The notes under the pieces were generated by a model that saw only the letters and a list, made by a program, of their open reading frames with translations, did no database searches and had not been told where the DNA came from. Source: Gymnopus androsaceus JB14 (Eukaryota > Basidiomycota > Agaricomycetes > Agaricales > Omphalotaceae). From it: 39,296 nucleotides of DNA. This document shows, in pieces, positions 11,314 through 21,345 of the stretch. The number at the start of each line of letters is the position of its first letter. Positions within the stretch are counted from its first letter, which is position 1. A program made the translations under genes and the position numbers. The stretch is from the NCBI GenBank assembly GCA_009733575.1, contig ML769870.1:1-39296 (forward strand), written 5' to 3'.

Positions 11314-12791
11314 ACTTTCAGGTGTATCAGTGTTCGCATGAATTTACCCCCATTGTCCAAGTGCAAAGCAGCCTGACCTTTTAACTGCTCAGATGTCATA
11401 TGCTTAAGCGCTTCACCGGTAATTCCATGTACAGTAAACACACAGTCACCCTCACCAGACTCAAAATCTTCCAAATCATCATAAATGCTGACGCCTTCTG
11501 CATTTTTAGTAGAACCCTTTTCGAAGAATTCAACAGCAACAATAGGTGCTTCTTCAGAGTAACCATCTAAGTTGTTCATGCAAAAAACAACATCGTTGTA
11601 GTCTGCATGATTGAGGATTAACCATTTAATTGCAGAGGCAACTACATTTCTACGAATCAAAAGTAATGCCCTTTGATAATCTTCATCAGTAGGTTTTGTA
11701 CTGCCAGAAAACATAACAGCAAGTACTTCATCGAAATCTTCACGGGGTGGTGGTAAAATATCGTAAATTTTGGGTGTAGGATTTTCAAAAGCAATGACAT
11801 TAGATATTAATTTTGAATGCATAGTGCCAGCACCTTTTTGTACACGCACAAAGCATTTAGTGTGACGTATCCTTGCTACCAGCATTTTCTCGTAGAAAGT
11901 GAGATCTTTCAGGACATTGGGTACTTCACCTAACCATAAACCATTTGCTAGGGCATGTTTAGGTACTTTCCCTTCCCTAAGTGGACGTCTGCAAGTGTCA
12001 CAAATGCGATCAGCGCAAGTAAGATCCAAAACAGGACCTTTGCATTCTGAAATAGACTCAGTTGATTTTGTACGAGGTAAACGTGTAACTCCTGGTGCTT
12101 CTAACACATCAAGATAGTTCTTCATATGCTTAATAGATGTGAGTTGTGTGACAGGTGTTAACTGACCACATACCCCACAACCCGCTTCTTGAAAAAGATG
12201 TGGTGAGCTATCAGTACACCAACCACTAATTACCTGATCGATACGTCTCTGAGATAATGGAGGAGGAGGAAATGGTATATCAGTATTTGAAGAACAACGT
12301 ACTGGGAAACAAAACGTAAACGGTTTTTCTGAGAGCGGTGTTGGAGCAGCAAGTGAAGGGATCCAAAGTAAATTAGCCTCACTACCCCCACAATTGTAAA
12401 GCGGTTTAACAGACACAAATCCCCAAACCCATATATTGTGAAATAGAATCACAGAGCGATGTAAAAGGGAAGGCATCTCTTTCTGTAACATAAGAGTTGG
12501 AGTCATAGTCATGATTTTGAATGCAATACCGTTAACTAGGAAGCTTATACCTGACAGTATATTTCTGGAGTCAAAAACAGCTTCAATTACCAGATTTCTA
12601 GCACTTGAATATGGCACACGAAATAAGACACGATCACATACAATATAAGAGTGTAGAATCATGACATGGCTATCTTGGGGATAACCTTGTAGTATGCAGA
12701 CACGGCTATTTTGGCATTGAGCATGTAAAGAAGACACTGCACAGGTTAAGACCTGGCCAGTAAGGACATGGCTATCTTGATATAAGCACAT
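11253..12791 (-). pseudogene. N-terminal Cys-rich part of the Helitron protein
   Basis: A 512-codon frame of which the part from about 12360 to 11340 is convincing. It has a proline run (PFPPPPLS), a first CxxC (EAGCGVCGQL), a second zinc-like group (CADRICDTCRRPL), then ALANGLWLGEVPNVL, LVARIRHTKCFVRV, YDILPPPREDFDEVLA and IKWLILNHADYND. These are the conserved blocks preceding Helitron_like_N in basidiomycete Helitrons, the kind of sequence annotated as DUF6570. The first ~140 residues look like non-coding DNA, and the last ~30 are out of frame after an indel near 11338. The true start codon is not clear. Confidence 0.8.
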
Positions 12792-14252
12792 AGAAAGAAC
12801 ACACTACAGGTCAAAACCTGTCGAGTGGGGATACACTTGGAATCAGAACCAAGTAAGAACAATAGCATCATTTGTGGTAAAGACAACTACATAAAAAAGA
12901 TTAGTCTGCGTAAATATGAAAGGAACCATGACATACATGATTTATGTTCAGGAAAAACGTCTTTGCCGAGTTTGACAAAGATAGAGGCTACAGGAAAACG
13001 AAGCAGACAAAAGAAATGAGTTGCAGTCAGGACAATTAACAGAATAATATACAGACATTACAAATACTAAAATATAGCGAAGTGCCCCCCAATGCCACAA
13101 CTGTATCCAAAGCAAGTGTGTATTTCTTAACAATGGGCGACAGTAACAGGGCGTTCTACATGAAGAGCATTCAGTTTACAAAGGAAAGTTACAACAAGAT
13201 AGAAAGCATACCTCATGACTAATCCTCCGATGATGTTCGGAACACGAACTAGAGCAAATGCCCATTTTCTAGAACAGCAAATGTTTAGTTAGAGCATCAA
13301 TGTAGGAAAGATTACCGGAAGATGTATGATATGAGAATGAGATAGGAATAAAGATAGAGGTGCCAACAACAAGAATAAGAATGAAAGGATATTCGTGTCA
13401 TCAGTTAGTGACTTGATCGTTATGAATTAAGACCTAATACATACGCAGAATTGGTCTAGAAGGGACACTCAGTGGAAGAATAAGAGATATAGGGTAGTTA
13501 CGGACCAAAGAAGGGTTTGAAGATGACGATAAAAGGCAAGAGGGCACCAGGATAGTCGCAGATGAAACAGCGTCCATTGCAAAGTTATCGTTTTCTGTTG
13601 CATGGAAAAGACAAGTTGCAGGCACCAGGAGGAAAGGGTAGATTAGCCAATGCGGAAGAATTTGGAACTGCAAGCAAACGTACTGTTAAGAATAATGCTT
13701 TTAATCATAGTGCTGAGTGAGAGAACGAAAGCAAACATTAAAAATCGACGTGTACTTCTGAAAGGGGATAGGACACGTGACCTTGGCTTCACTATAAGCG
13801 CTCTGGGAATTAGGGCCGTACAAATACGGGCCATAAAAACGGCAAAAAATCTCTTTATGGTAGAGTATACGGTACAGCTGCCAGCACCCGTATACTCAAA
13901 TATCAAGCTGGAGGGTCCTGGCCAATATCAATGATGCAAAAATCATTGATTTGACCATTTGGGGCCTACGGGCGTATGGCTGATTGCAAAATTCTTGCTG
14001 TACAGGGTGCCCGTATAGTAATCGTATAAATACGGCTGTAAAAAGTGTCCGTGGACACCCTTTACAGTATGTTTACAGGTACCCGTACACCTGTAACCGT
14101 AACTGTAAGGTGTGTATACCTGAAGATTATGAAAACCTGGCAGATTTGTCGAGGATTTTGCTTAAAGAAATTGAGAAACTACTATGGAGTAAAGGTTGCA
14201 AGAGTGATATTACAATATAAACAATGAACAAACATCACTTTGCAGGATTTAT
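12792..14252. other. Non-coding stretch between Helitron and KDZ target gene
   Basis: No gene is supported. From about 13800 to 14110 the sequence is rich in short CCGTATAC, GTACGG and GTATAAATACGG words in both orientations. This could be a decayed fold-back element, and similar wording recurs near 34140-34310. The right end is the 3' flank of the gene whose last codons lie at 14273-14253. Confidence 0.5.
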
Positions 14253-14273
14253 TCAGGGAAGATTTGCTTTCAA
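14253..14273 (-). pseudogene. Displaced last codons and stop of the KDZ-disrupted gene
   Basis: Joining 25682 on the right side to 14281 on the left (one copy of ATCTTTCC kept) continues the minus-strand frame MYWKD with LKANLP and a TGA stop at 14255-14253. These 21 bases are therefore the 3' end of the gene at 25682-28400, now about 11.4 kb away because the KDZ transposon landed between. The stop falls within seven codons and the join needs no frame adjustment. Confidence 0.65.
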
Positions 14274-14281
14274 ATCTTTCC
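14274..14281. repeat. Left target-site duplication of the KDZ transposon
   Basis: ATCTTTCC directly abuts the left TIR, which begins CACCTCGACATCACG at 14282. It is identical to 25674-25681. Confidence 0.9.
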
Positions 14282-14666
14282 CACCTCGACATCACGCCTA
14301 TTGATAGAAATAAGCCTGGTATGATGGGTCCCACATGCCAGGCCTCCTCCCCTTGATGCGCGACTTTCCGCACACTGCAAATATTTCCTGCAATAAAGCC
14401 AGTTATTACAGAGGCGGCCAAAAGACATTCCCCAGCTTAACAGGGAATATTGTTCCCACGTGGGGAATATCTTTTGGCCGCCTCTGTATATACTAGGCAA
14501 GAGTCCAGAAACCTCATGTAAGCTACGGAAACCTGCGGGAGCGCTGATTCTGTTCCGATTTTTCTCTATGGGTGGCAAATACGCTCCTTCCTTAAGTCCG
14601 GTATCTTGTGCCTTTGCTCACATCATTATCGCACCCTCCCACCCTTTATCCCGACTTTTTGCTTAT
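14282..14666 (+). repeat. Left terminal inverted repeat of the KDZ element
   Basis: This repeat is 385 bp, or 305 bp once the nested 78-bp MITE and its extra TA are removed, exactly the length of the right TIR (25369-25673). The two differ at about 19 positions (~94% identity), mostly transitions. Both begin CACCTCRACATCAYGCC and end near CGACTTTTYGCTTAT. Frames opening into the TIR read PIDRNKPGMMGPTCQA on both sides; that is TIR sequence, not a protein. Confidence 0.93.
14409..14486. mobile_element. 78-bp TA-flanked MITE nested in the left KDZ TIR
   Basis: CAGAGGCGGCCAAAAGA opens the insertion and TCTTTTGGCCGCCTCTG closes it; the inverted arms are about 26 bp with one or two mismatches and reach TTCCCC/GGGGAA. 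It is flanked by TA (14407-14408 and 14487-14488). The right TIR of the same transposon holds the empty site, reading straight from CCAGTTATTA into TATACTAGGC. TA duplication suggests mobilisation by a Tc1/mariner-type transposase. At 78 bp it can hold only ends. Confidence 0.93.
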
Positions 14667-14785
14667 TTAGTATAAACTAAAATTGATTTTCTTCCTCGTG
14701 TCTGATATGTTCGCTGAAGTTCACTCTTTTTGGCAGTAAGCAATACAACTTGCATTCACGTAGGTACGCAGTATGAACAAAACTA

Positions 14786-16324
14786 CTAGGCCACAATGCC
14801 GACGTTCTCAGACGCAGTGCTTTTCTTCTTGCGTGGCTTACCCTTGTCAGAGCGCACCTTGTGAGCATGCTTCTTGACAGCCACTGCAGAGCCGTTTGCG
14901 TTTGTCACGACGTTCATAATTACGAAGTTGGAAGGGCCAGGAGCAGGAGAAGAAGTTGCACCTGGCATGCTAGACCTGAGGCCTACGTCCTGATTCTCCG
15001 GCGCCTCCCCTTCCACTGCCCTACTAACTTCACCCTCCAATCCGTTTCCTCTGCTTTCTGAATGCAGACCAGAGGCAATCAAGTCTTGGTATTCCACGTA
15101 CCAATCTTCGTACTCCTGGCTCGTCATCCGGTAGAAGTGAGCGGTATCAGTCTCCCAAGTGTTCCAGAGAAGTTCGAGCTCCGTCTTTGTACTGACAGAG
15201 CTGGGGTTCATGAATTTTGGCAAGGGTCAATTCACAACAACGATTCCGTAGCGCACAGTGATGTGTTCGGCGAAGCTGGTGTAGTACATCCACCCAACCT
15301 TGACATTTCCTGCGCACTCCTTTGTCTCGCAATGTTGAGTTAGTCTCTTTAAAAAACATTAAACATTCAACTCACGTAGCTTCCTCAAAATAATCTGGCT
15401 GATATCCTTCCTCAACTGCTGAAGCAGTTGAACTTGAGTCCGTGCCAGCCCTTCAACGCCGGAAACCATGAAGGCATCCATTCTGTAACCCATGTTGGTG
15501 GGAACCTCCTTGTATGCGTTGCTGCAGAATTCGACAATGCAGCTGCTGCTAGCAAAAACAAAAGGCTTGTGGAACACCTTGTTGCTTCCGCGTGTGGTGA
15601 TGAGCAAGTGTTCGTCCCCTGTTCTCATTGTCAAACGCGTCAACTGGTTCGTATATGTTAGATACTTTTTAAACAACACTCCAAGTAGACTCACATTTTC
15701 CTGTACGCGCTCAAGTGTCAAGAAGGAGTCTTGGGCCGCAGTAGCAGCAACCCGATGCTCTCCGACCTCTTTGTTGGCCCGACAGTCATGAAGGTGCGCA
15801 AGCTCTTCCTTTGTAGCCGCATCTTTCTCCTCCTTGGACATCTCACACCACTTGGCTGCAATTTCCTTCGACATTTCGTGAACCTTACGACGGGGCTGAC
15901 CTTCAGGAACGTCTGTTGGCAATGTAAGAATAAATAAAATAGTAGCACAGGTAAACTCACCAGCATTACGGCGTTTGCACTCAAGGCTAACGAAAGCACT
16001 GTACTTTCCAACGTCCTTCGTTGATGACTGCAGCCTTTCCGATTGAAAAATATCGGTCGCAATGAGCTCAGGGCTGAGATGCGGGAAACGCTGATGAAGT
16101 TCCTTAGCTGCTTCAAACATCTTTCCGTGAATCTCCAATAGCGCCGTCTTGTATCTCTGTTGTTTTTCAGCCCACTTCTTTTTCTTCTCAGCTTTCTGGC
16201 CAGTAGTAAGCTTGATGATGGCGCATTTGGTTCGAATTCTCCAAGGCTTTCGTGCAGTGGCTCCAACTCTGCAAGAAGCATGCAGAAGTTTGTTGAAGTT
16301 GCTGGACTTCTTCTGTCGAGCCAT
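14786..16324 (-). pseudogene. HMG-box-like protein gene of the KDZ element, one premature TGA
   Basis: The model has four exons: 16324-15961, 15912-15695, 15643-15376 and 15309-14786 (introns of 48, 51 and 66 nt, GT-AG, in consistent phase), giving 457 codons. The N-terminus is basic (MARQKKSSN...). About residues 105-160 contain KYSAFVSLECKRRNA and RRKVHEMSKEIAAKWCEMSK then EEKDA, which resembles an HMG box (DNA bending or chromatin binding). The C-terminal part has NVKVGWMYYTSFAEHITVRY, PLPKFMNPSS and a Lys/Arg tail (KGKPRKKK) like a nuclear signal. TGA at 15229-15227 (codon 311) stands where PLPKF is normally preceded by Trp. HMG is my best reading; the family is otherwise uncharacterised. 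It ends 120 bp from the left TIR. Confidence 0.75.
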
Positions 16325-17313
16325 GGTTTACTTCAATGGTTGTGAAAAGGTCTTTGTAATAATAAGTATGCAAAAAAAACAGAGTAGATCTCTTAGATCT
16401 TGCATATCTAGATACTTGGGGCATCAAAGCAACAAGTGGCAGGTTTCAAAAAAATTTGCAATGATAATAACTTGCCATTAAAGCATCTTGTACATATCCC
16501 ACACCAACAAAGCCTTTGCATCCGTCAAAAAACCCGAGCCATCTTCAACTTCACCTACAGCCTCAACAAAAGCATCGGAGGTGTGCAATCCCATAAGTAT
16601 ACCTTCAACCTCTGCGACCTCCATAGGGCTGAGTTTTTCAATTCCCAGCAACTGGCATCCGAGAGCCACCCTGTTCCTGAGTGCACGTGCTCTTCCTCGG
16701 CTAGGAGAAACAAGGCCGGGGCTTCCGGAGTCTAAAATCACAGTCAGACTTTGAAGACAAACAAAAAAAAACACATACTGGGGCTATTGAGACGTAGCTC
16801 AACAACGGGTGCAAATAAAATGTTGTGCGAACCAGGTGTTGGCTGCCTACTAGCTCCAGAAGCCTGGTGCCGTGGAGTAAATGGTGCCAAGGGAGGTTGG
16901 TGGTTTCCAGGGCTTGGAGTTGGACCCGGGTTATCATCTAAACCATTGTCCAGGGTCTCGCTCTCCACATCCTCCTCCAAAAGCTCGGCACGAAGGTGGC
17001 GCTAGCTACAGGATTACTGGCAGGGTTGTAGATGTGGAAAGCAGTTGTCGGAATGTCATTGAGCATCTGGGCCTTGACAGCATCTGCGAAACTGCGAAAC
17101 GCAAATGCTTCTTGGTACCTGCGTCCATTGTTGGATTTAGAATTATCCAGAGACACGATGGCCTCAACCCTAGAGTGTATGCTGTTAAAAATACTTGTAA
17201 AAAATAAAAAATAAAACGCCTACATATCAAGGAATAGCCCAGGTCTACTCCCATGCTTGACTGCCCATATCAATCCTCCTCGACTTTCTACCAAAGCTGC
17301 GACCTCCCTAAAC

Positions 17314-18132
17314 CAACTACCAGGGCAGCTTTTCTCAAGAAAGTGGTTTTATACTTAAGTAATTCTTAGAATATTCCTAAGAATTAAAGTTATCATAAAT
17401 GGTAAGTATTGATTATACTTAAGTAAATACTTAAGTATAGGCATAACTCATGCAAGATCATCTCGAAATGGGTGATTATGAAGTAAAAGTAAAAGTTATA
17501 AAGTAAAGTAAAGTAAATAATATCTTATATCCTCTGCAAACTTTAGTTTAAAGTAAAATACCAGTTCAGCTGTGTAATTAATAAAGTAAAGTAAGTTATT
17601 CAAAGTATTAGTAAAGTAAAGTAGGTAGGACAGAAGAAAGCCATGAGCAAGGCATAAGTTTCTAAAGCAAATACTAAGCAGAGAGTATATGTGTCCTACT
17701 GAGTTGGAGTGGTTACTCAGTGGTAGTAAAGTGAGAGTAGATAGGATGTTGTTCATTTTATAGTGTTAAACTTATATATACTTAGTTACTTACTTACTTA
17801 CTTACTAACTTACTAACTTACTTACTTACTACCTACCTACCTACCTACTTACTTACTTACTACCTACCTACCTACCTACCTACTTACTTACTTACTTACT
17901 TACTAACTTACTTACTGACTTACTTACTTGATGATAGATACTTACTCAAGTACAATATCTTTCTTTCTTTTTTATCTACTATTTACTTGACTGGAGTTTA
18001 CTTAAGTAATACTTAGGTGATAAGTGCTAGATAACTAATTTGTTGCTTTATGCAACTTAGGTAACACTTAAGTAGTACTGAGTATTACTTAAGTATAAAA
18101 CGACTTTCTTAAGAAAAGTTGCCCTAGATTTA
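17314..18132. mobile_element. 819-bp non-autonomous TIR element inside a KDZ cargo gene
   Basis: The inverted arms read AGGGCAGCTTTTCTCAAGAA at 17322 and the reverse complement of AGGGCAACTTTTCTTAAGAA ending at 18125; homology continues through TTTTATACTTAAGTAAT, about 46 bp at ~90%. CCCTAAAC is found exactly at 17306-17313 and 18133-18140, and the cargo-gene frame reads across a single copy, so I take it as the 8-bp target duplication (hAT-like). The outermost 7-8 bases of the two ends do not match each other. The interior is AAGTAAAGTAAAG repeats and an ACTT/ACCT microsatellite with no transposase. Confidence 0.8.
17786..17935. repeat. ACTT/ACCT microsatellite inside the 819-bp element
   Basis: Alternating runs of TTAC and CTAC tetramers (TACTTACTTACT, ACCTACCTACC) fill about 150 bp. 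It is the low-complexity core of the surrounding TIR element. Confidence 0.9.
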
Positions 18133-18208
18133 CCCTAAACTGCACAGTGGCAGTAAAATTTGCTACAAGCGTGGCTGGCACCAGAGACCAGTTCGCTCTA
18201 GTACCAAG

Positions 18209-18569
18209 CTAAGGCTGGAGTTTATTGTAGACAAATTGCACAAATGGATGGTTGGGGCATTGCATGTGAAGAGGCAAAGGCGGCACACTGTACCCACCTA
18301 CTTTGAACTGCCTGTAAGTAACCTTCAGTAAATATGCCAAAGAAATATCGGTGATAGAAAATACTTGCATTGAGGAATAAATTCCTGGCACCTTGTATGG
18401 GGGAGAGGGAGTAGCGGGACCCAGGACAACGAATTCGATTCTGCATTGATAATCTAAGAACAAAGTGAAGAAGTAAACAAGCGCTGGAAAGCGCCATGGA
18501 AAGCGCCGGAAAGCGTGACCACGTGTGGCGCACTCATCAACAATTCAACGTTCAACTTCAACCGCCGCC
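18209..18569. promoter_or_regulatory. Probable divergent promoter region of two KDZ cargo genes
   Basis: This gap lies between the minus-strand RNase H1-N-like gene and the plus-strand TET/JBP-like gene, so both would be transcribed outward from here. The GCGCCATGGAAAGCGCCGGAAAGCG cluster near 18490-18515 is a GC-rich direct repeat, followed by CACGTG at 18520-18525, an E-box-type palindrome. No TATA box is clear. Part of it may instead be the undefined first exon of the minus-strand gene. Confidence 0.3.
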
Positions 18570-20310
18570 ATGAAGATTAAGCTGAAGCTGCAGAAAGGTA
18601 CGCTGTCTTCTTCTTCTTCTTTCTTTCCTTTCCCGCAGCAAACATGCATTGGAGTATTCTCTGCCCAGCGAGATGAACACATTTTGAGTACTCCTGCACG
18701 GGGAATTTGAAACAGCTGTTCAGCTTCAGCTGAAGCAGAGCTATCAACTTTGGGGGCATGTTTCACGCGATTTGTTCTTTGTCTGGCCTTTTTATTTACT
18801 TCATACTAGTACTAACGTCCACTACAGATGTAGCAGAGCTCTCAACGTACGCGATTCGACACGATTTCAACTTCTCTTCTGCCCTTCTTGAGGCTATCCA
18901 ACTTGAAGGCTCCTTTGACACCGGCGAACTCGAACCTAGGTCACCTCTTCCTTCACCTCTATCCTCACCTCTATCCTCACCTCTGTCTTCACCTCTGTCC
19001 TCACCTTTGCCATCCCGCCCTTCATCTCCAACACCATCTGAACCTGCTGTGCCGAAACTCGAGCTGTCCAACAAGAGTAAAAGGAAAGCTGCACATGGAA
19101 AGGCTTGAAGCAAGAAGAACCGCAAGAGGCAGAGGCAGGAAGCACCGCCAAAGACTGCCAATGAGATTCCTGCTCATTGTGACCCTGCAACTCGCTACAT
19201 TCCCAACAACGCTGCCTGCCATGTCTCGTTCTCTATGGAAGAAGATGCTCCAGTTGCGTCAACGGCGTACGTTGGTCTCTTGGATGAGCGCAATGTCGGA
19301 GGGAGTCGAACATGGAAGCTGAATGAACTCGCCGGTCCAAACTCAAAAGGATTCACTCTAATTAAAGCAGAGTCTGGGTGAGCCTTTTTGTGACTTCTAT
19401 GCTCAGAAAAACTACTTACCAGCTCCCAGTGCCACTATTCCTCTAGCTGATTCCAACAATTGCGTCATGGGGCTTGTTGTCTATCCCAACGACGTGTCTA
19501 TTGCGCAATGTGCAGAAGATGCAGCTCAGCTCATCAAGAAGACCTGGCCACGTGCTTCATTCACTGCCAAACAGCATAACAGTCGGCATGAAAGATTTGG
19601 ACAGCTCAATGTAGGCATAGCTCATGGTGGTGGGCGCCTGGTAAGCATTTTAGTGCCCTTTGTTGCCTGCCTCACTTATATCTCAGCAGAAACCCGGTAA
19701 CATTGCCAATACTGAAGCTAACGCCACCGTTCTTGATGAGCTTGTCTTGTCCAATCCATTTCAGCGACTTTCTGGTTACGCGACGGGTATTCATTTCCTG
19801 TTTTCATGGCTGTTTTGTTACTGACAGCGTCGCGCAGGCATCTTCAAAACCTGGGCTCCGAAACTCTACAACTACTGTAGTGGCCACTTCGAGAGCTTGC
19901 TTTCGAGCGACAGCTCCCTACGCCGGATCTTTGACAACAGCGTCATGGCCTCCGCCGCATTCAATTTTGGCCCTCGGACTGTGTGTTTGCCACACATCGA
20001 TTTCAGTAACTTGCCTTTTCTTTGGTGTTGGATTTGGGCCCTCGGTTGGTACAATTGGAAAAAGGGTGGGCACCTGGTCTTGTGGGACTTGAAGCTCGTT
20101 GTCGAGTTTCCACCAGGTAGCCTCATTGCCATCCCTTCTGGGGTCTGCAGGCATGGAAAAACAGCCATGTTGAGGAAGGAAACATGGTACTCATTTACGC
20201 AGTACTCGTCGGGTGGGAATTTTCATTGGGTGGACCACGGTTTTCAGACAGAGGAAGCATACTGTGCCAGGAGATCTTCTGAGGAGGCCAAGGAGGAGGA
20301 GTTTCATTGA
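18570..20310 (+). pseudogene. TET/JBP-like 2OG-Fe(II) dioxygenase gene carried by the KDZ element
   Basis: The family oxidises 5-methylpyrimidines in DNA. The model starts at CCGCCGCCATGA: exons 18570-18597, 18828-19377, 19430-19640, 19690-19786 and 19838-20310 (introns of 230, 52, 49 and 51 nt), 453 codons in consistent phase. A basic, Pro/Ser-rich N-terminus (repeated SSPL units) precedes the catalytic part: H348-x-D350 (CLPHIDFSN) binds iron, then GGHLVLWDLKLVVEFPPGS and H401 (CRHGKTA), and YSFTQYSSGG and WVDHGF at the end. These are family signatures. W412 sits where I expect the 2OG-binding Arg of an RYS motif. TGA at 19106-19108 (codon 103) truncates it. It is the only plus-strand gene of the element. 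Confidence 0.85.
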
Positions 20311-21345
20311 CGCAAACATTGGGAGATGGGTTTGAATATGTTTTCTACGTTAGATGAGCTTGGACTTCATAGTTAGATGTCAATTGAATCTATTTTCTTG
20401 AACGTTTCAAAAGGAGTGAATTTTTAAGTGAAAAATGGTACTTCGAAAAGTCATGATGGAGCATGGTCCGTGATTCCGAAACTTGAGTTCAATGCTTGTA
20501 ACGTCGAGCACACTCCATCTATAGAATTTTAAACTACTAATCTATGGTGAATAGCTTCTAATTAATGTAAAGTATCTGTGTATGTATTTTCAATTGCATC
20601 AGATTATACCTTAAGATGTTATGAATGTTCAGACCTTGAAGAGAAATCTCTACTGCAAACCTGGGTATCTTCGCCTCATTTTTATAGGTCAAAAAATTAA
20701 GACAAATAAAGATAGCCCATTATTGAAGACATAACTTAGCCAATATGTTCTACCTACCGATATCTGGCATACATGGAGTAGTTCTCCAGTTATTATGCCT
20801 GAAAGTTTGAGTTTCGCAGAATCTCAAGTCTGATTGTGGTTTATATTCTTCAAGATGCCTAAAGTAAGCCGGAATTTGTGATATCATCAATAAAATCTCC
20901 TCTCGCATGCAGTAAGTATATTTTAATCTTTGTTCAAGCATTGGATCTGTGCCTCGGCCAGTTTTCTACCTTTTCAGCGCACCCAGCAAGTTTAAAGACA
21001 ATATTAAATAAAAGGACTTCATGGAAGAGTAAATTACACACATATAAACATATTAGACCTGGTGCGCCAATTATATCTAGCGTTAAACTCCTAAAGACTC
21101 AAAAAGCGGGCATTACAGCGGGGAGGGTGGGAGGTTTTGGATTAAGCGCCCATCAGTAATAGTGAACTTTTCTGCGAAGCTATCAATTTCAGGGGTCAGT
21201 ACCCCGCTGTACCTTTGCTCTATGCAATTTTAATGCTATGGCCGTTGCATGCTTTTTTTCTCAAACGCAGTGACTCTAACGCAGAACAGCTTTATTAAAC
21301 CCAGCTTTACAAAGGTTGCAAAGATTTCCGACATTAGCCCTGCCT
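20311..21345. other. Intergenic stretch inside the KDZ element
   Basis: This is the 3' flank of the TET/JBP-like gene and of the small minus-strand gene, which converge here. It is AT-rich with only short random open frames, and no gene, inverted repeat or clear terminator was found. Confidence 0.6.

Larger units (their letters stand above)
5350..12790 (-). mobile_element. Degenerate autonomous-type Helitron (rolling-circle transposon)
   Basis: Read on the minus strand, the region encodes the parts of a fungal Helitron RepHel protein in the usual order: a Cys-rich N-terminal region (12.3-11.3 kb), the Helitron_like_N/Rep core with HxH and a tyrosine pair (11.3-9.7 kb), a linker (9.4-8.2 kb), a PIF1-like helicase (8.2-6.3 kb) and a C-terminal USP-like peptidase domain (6.3-5.35 kb). 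At least six frameshifts and three in-frame TGA codons break the frame, so it cannot make a full protein. A 282-bp TIR element is inserted in the Rep region. The 5' TC and 3' CTRR ends were not fixed, so the stated limits are the coding limits, not the element ends. Confidence 0.9.
16478..18208 (-). pseudogene. KDZ cargo gene with RNase H1 N-terminal (hybrid-binding)-like domain, split by a TIR element
   Basis: The 3' part is well supported: exon 16731-16478 (stop 16480-16478) with LRNRVALGCQLLGIEKLSPM, a 47-nt intron (16778-16732), exon 17169-16779, a 54-nt intron (17223-17170), and an exon running up to 17313. The last contains VESRGGLIWAVKHGSRPGLF, followed across the intron by VEAIVSLDN and RRYQEAFAFRSFADAV. 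The order WAVxxGxxPGxF...V...Y..AF.SFADA recalls the hybrid-binding domain of RNase H1 and viroplasmin-type proteins. At 17313 the frame is cut by an 819-bp element; it resumes beyond it (TATVQF then REVAAL). An in-frame TAG at about 18211-18209 and no clear start leave the 5' end unresolved. A Pro-rich linker (residues around PGPTPSPGNHQPP) lies between the two conserved parts. Confidence 0.55.

Noticed and set aside
17786..17935. CRISPR-like or telomere-like array
   Set aside because: It is a plain ACTT/ACCT microsatellite without spacers and lies inside a TIR element in a fungal context.
18796..19190. Long minus-strand frames opposite TET/JBP exon 2
   Set aside because: They mirror the SSPL tandem repeat (Glu/Asp/Arg/Gly low complexity) and lack any splice or family support.
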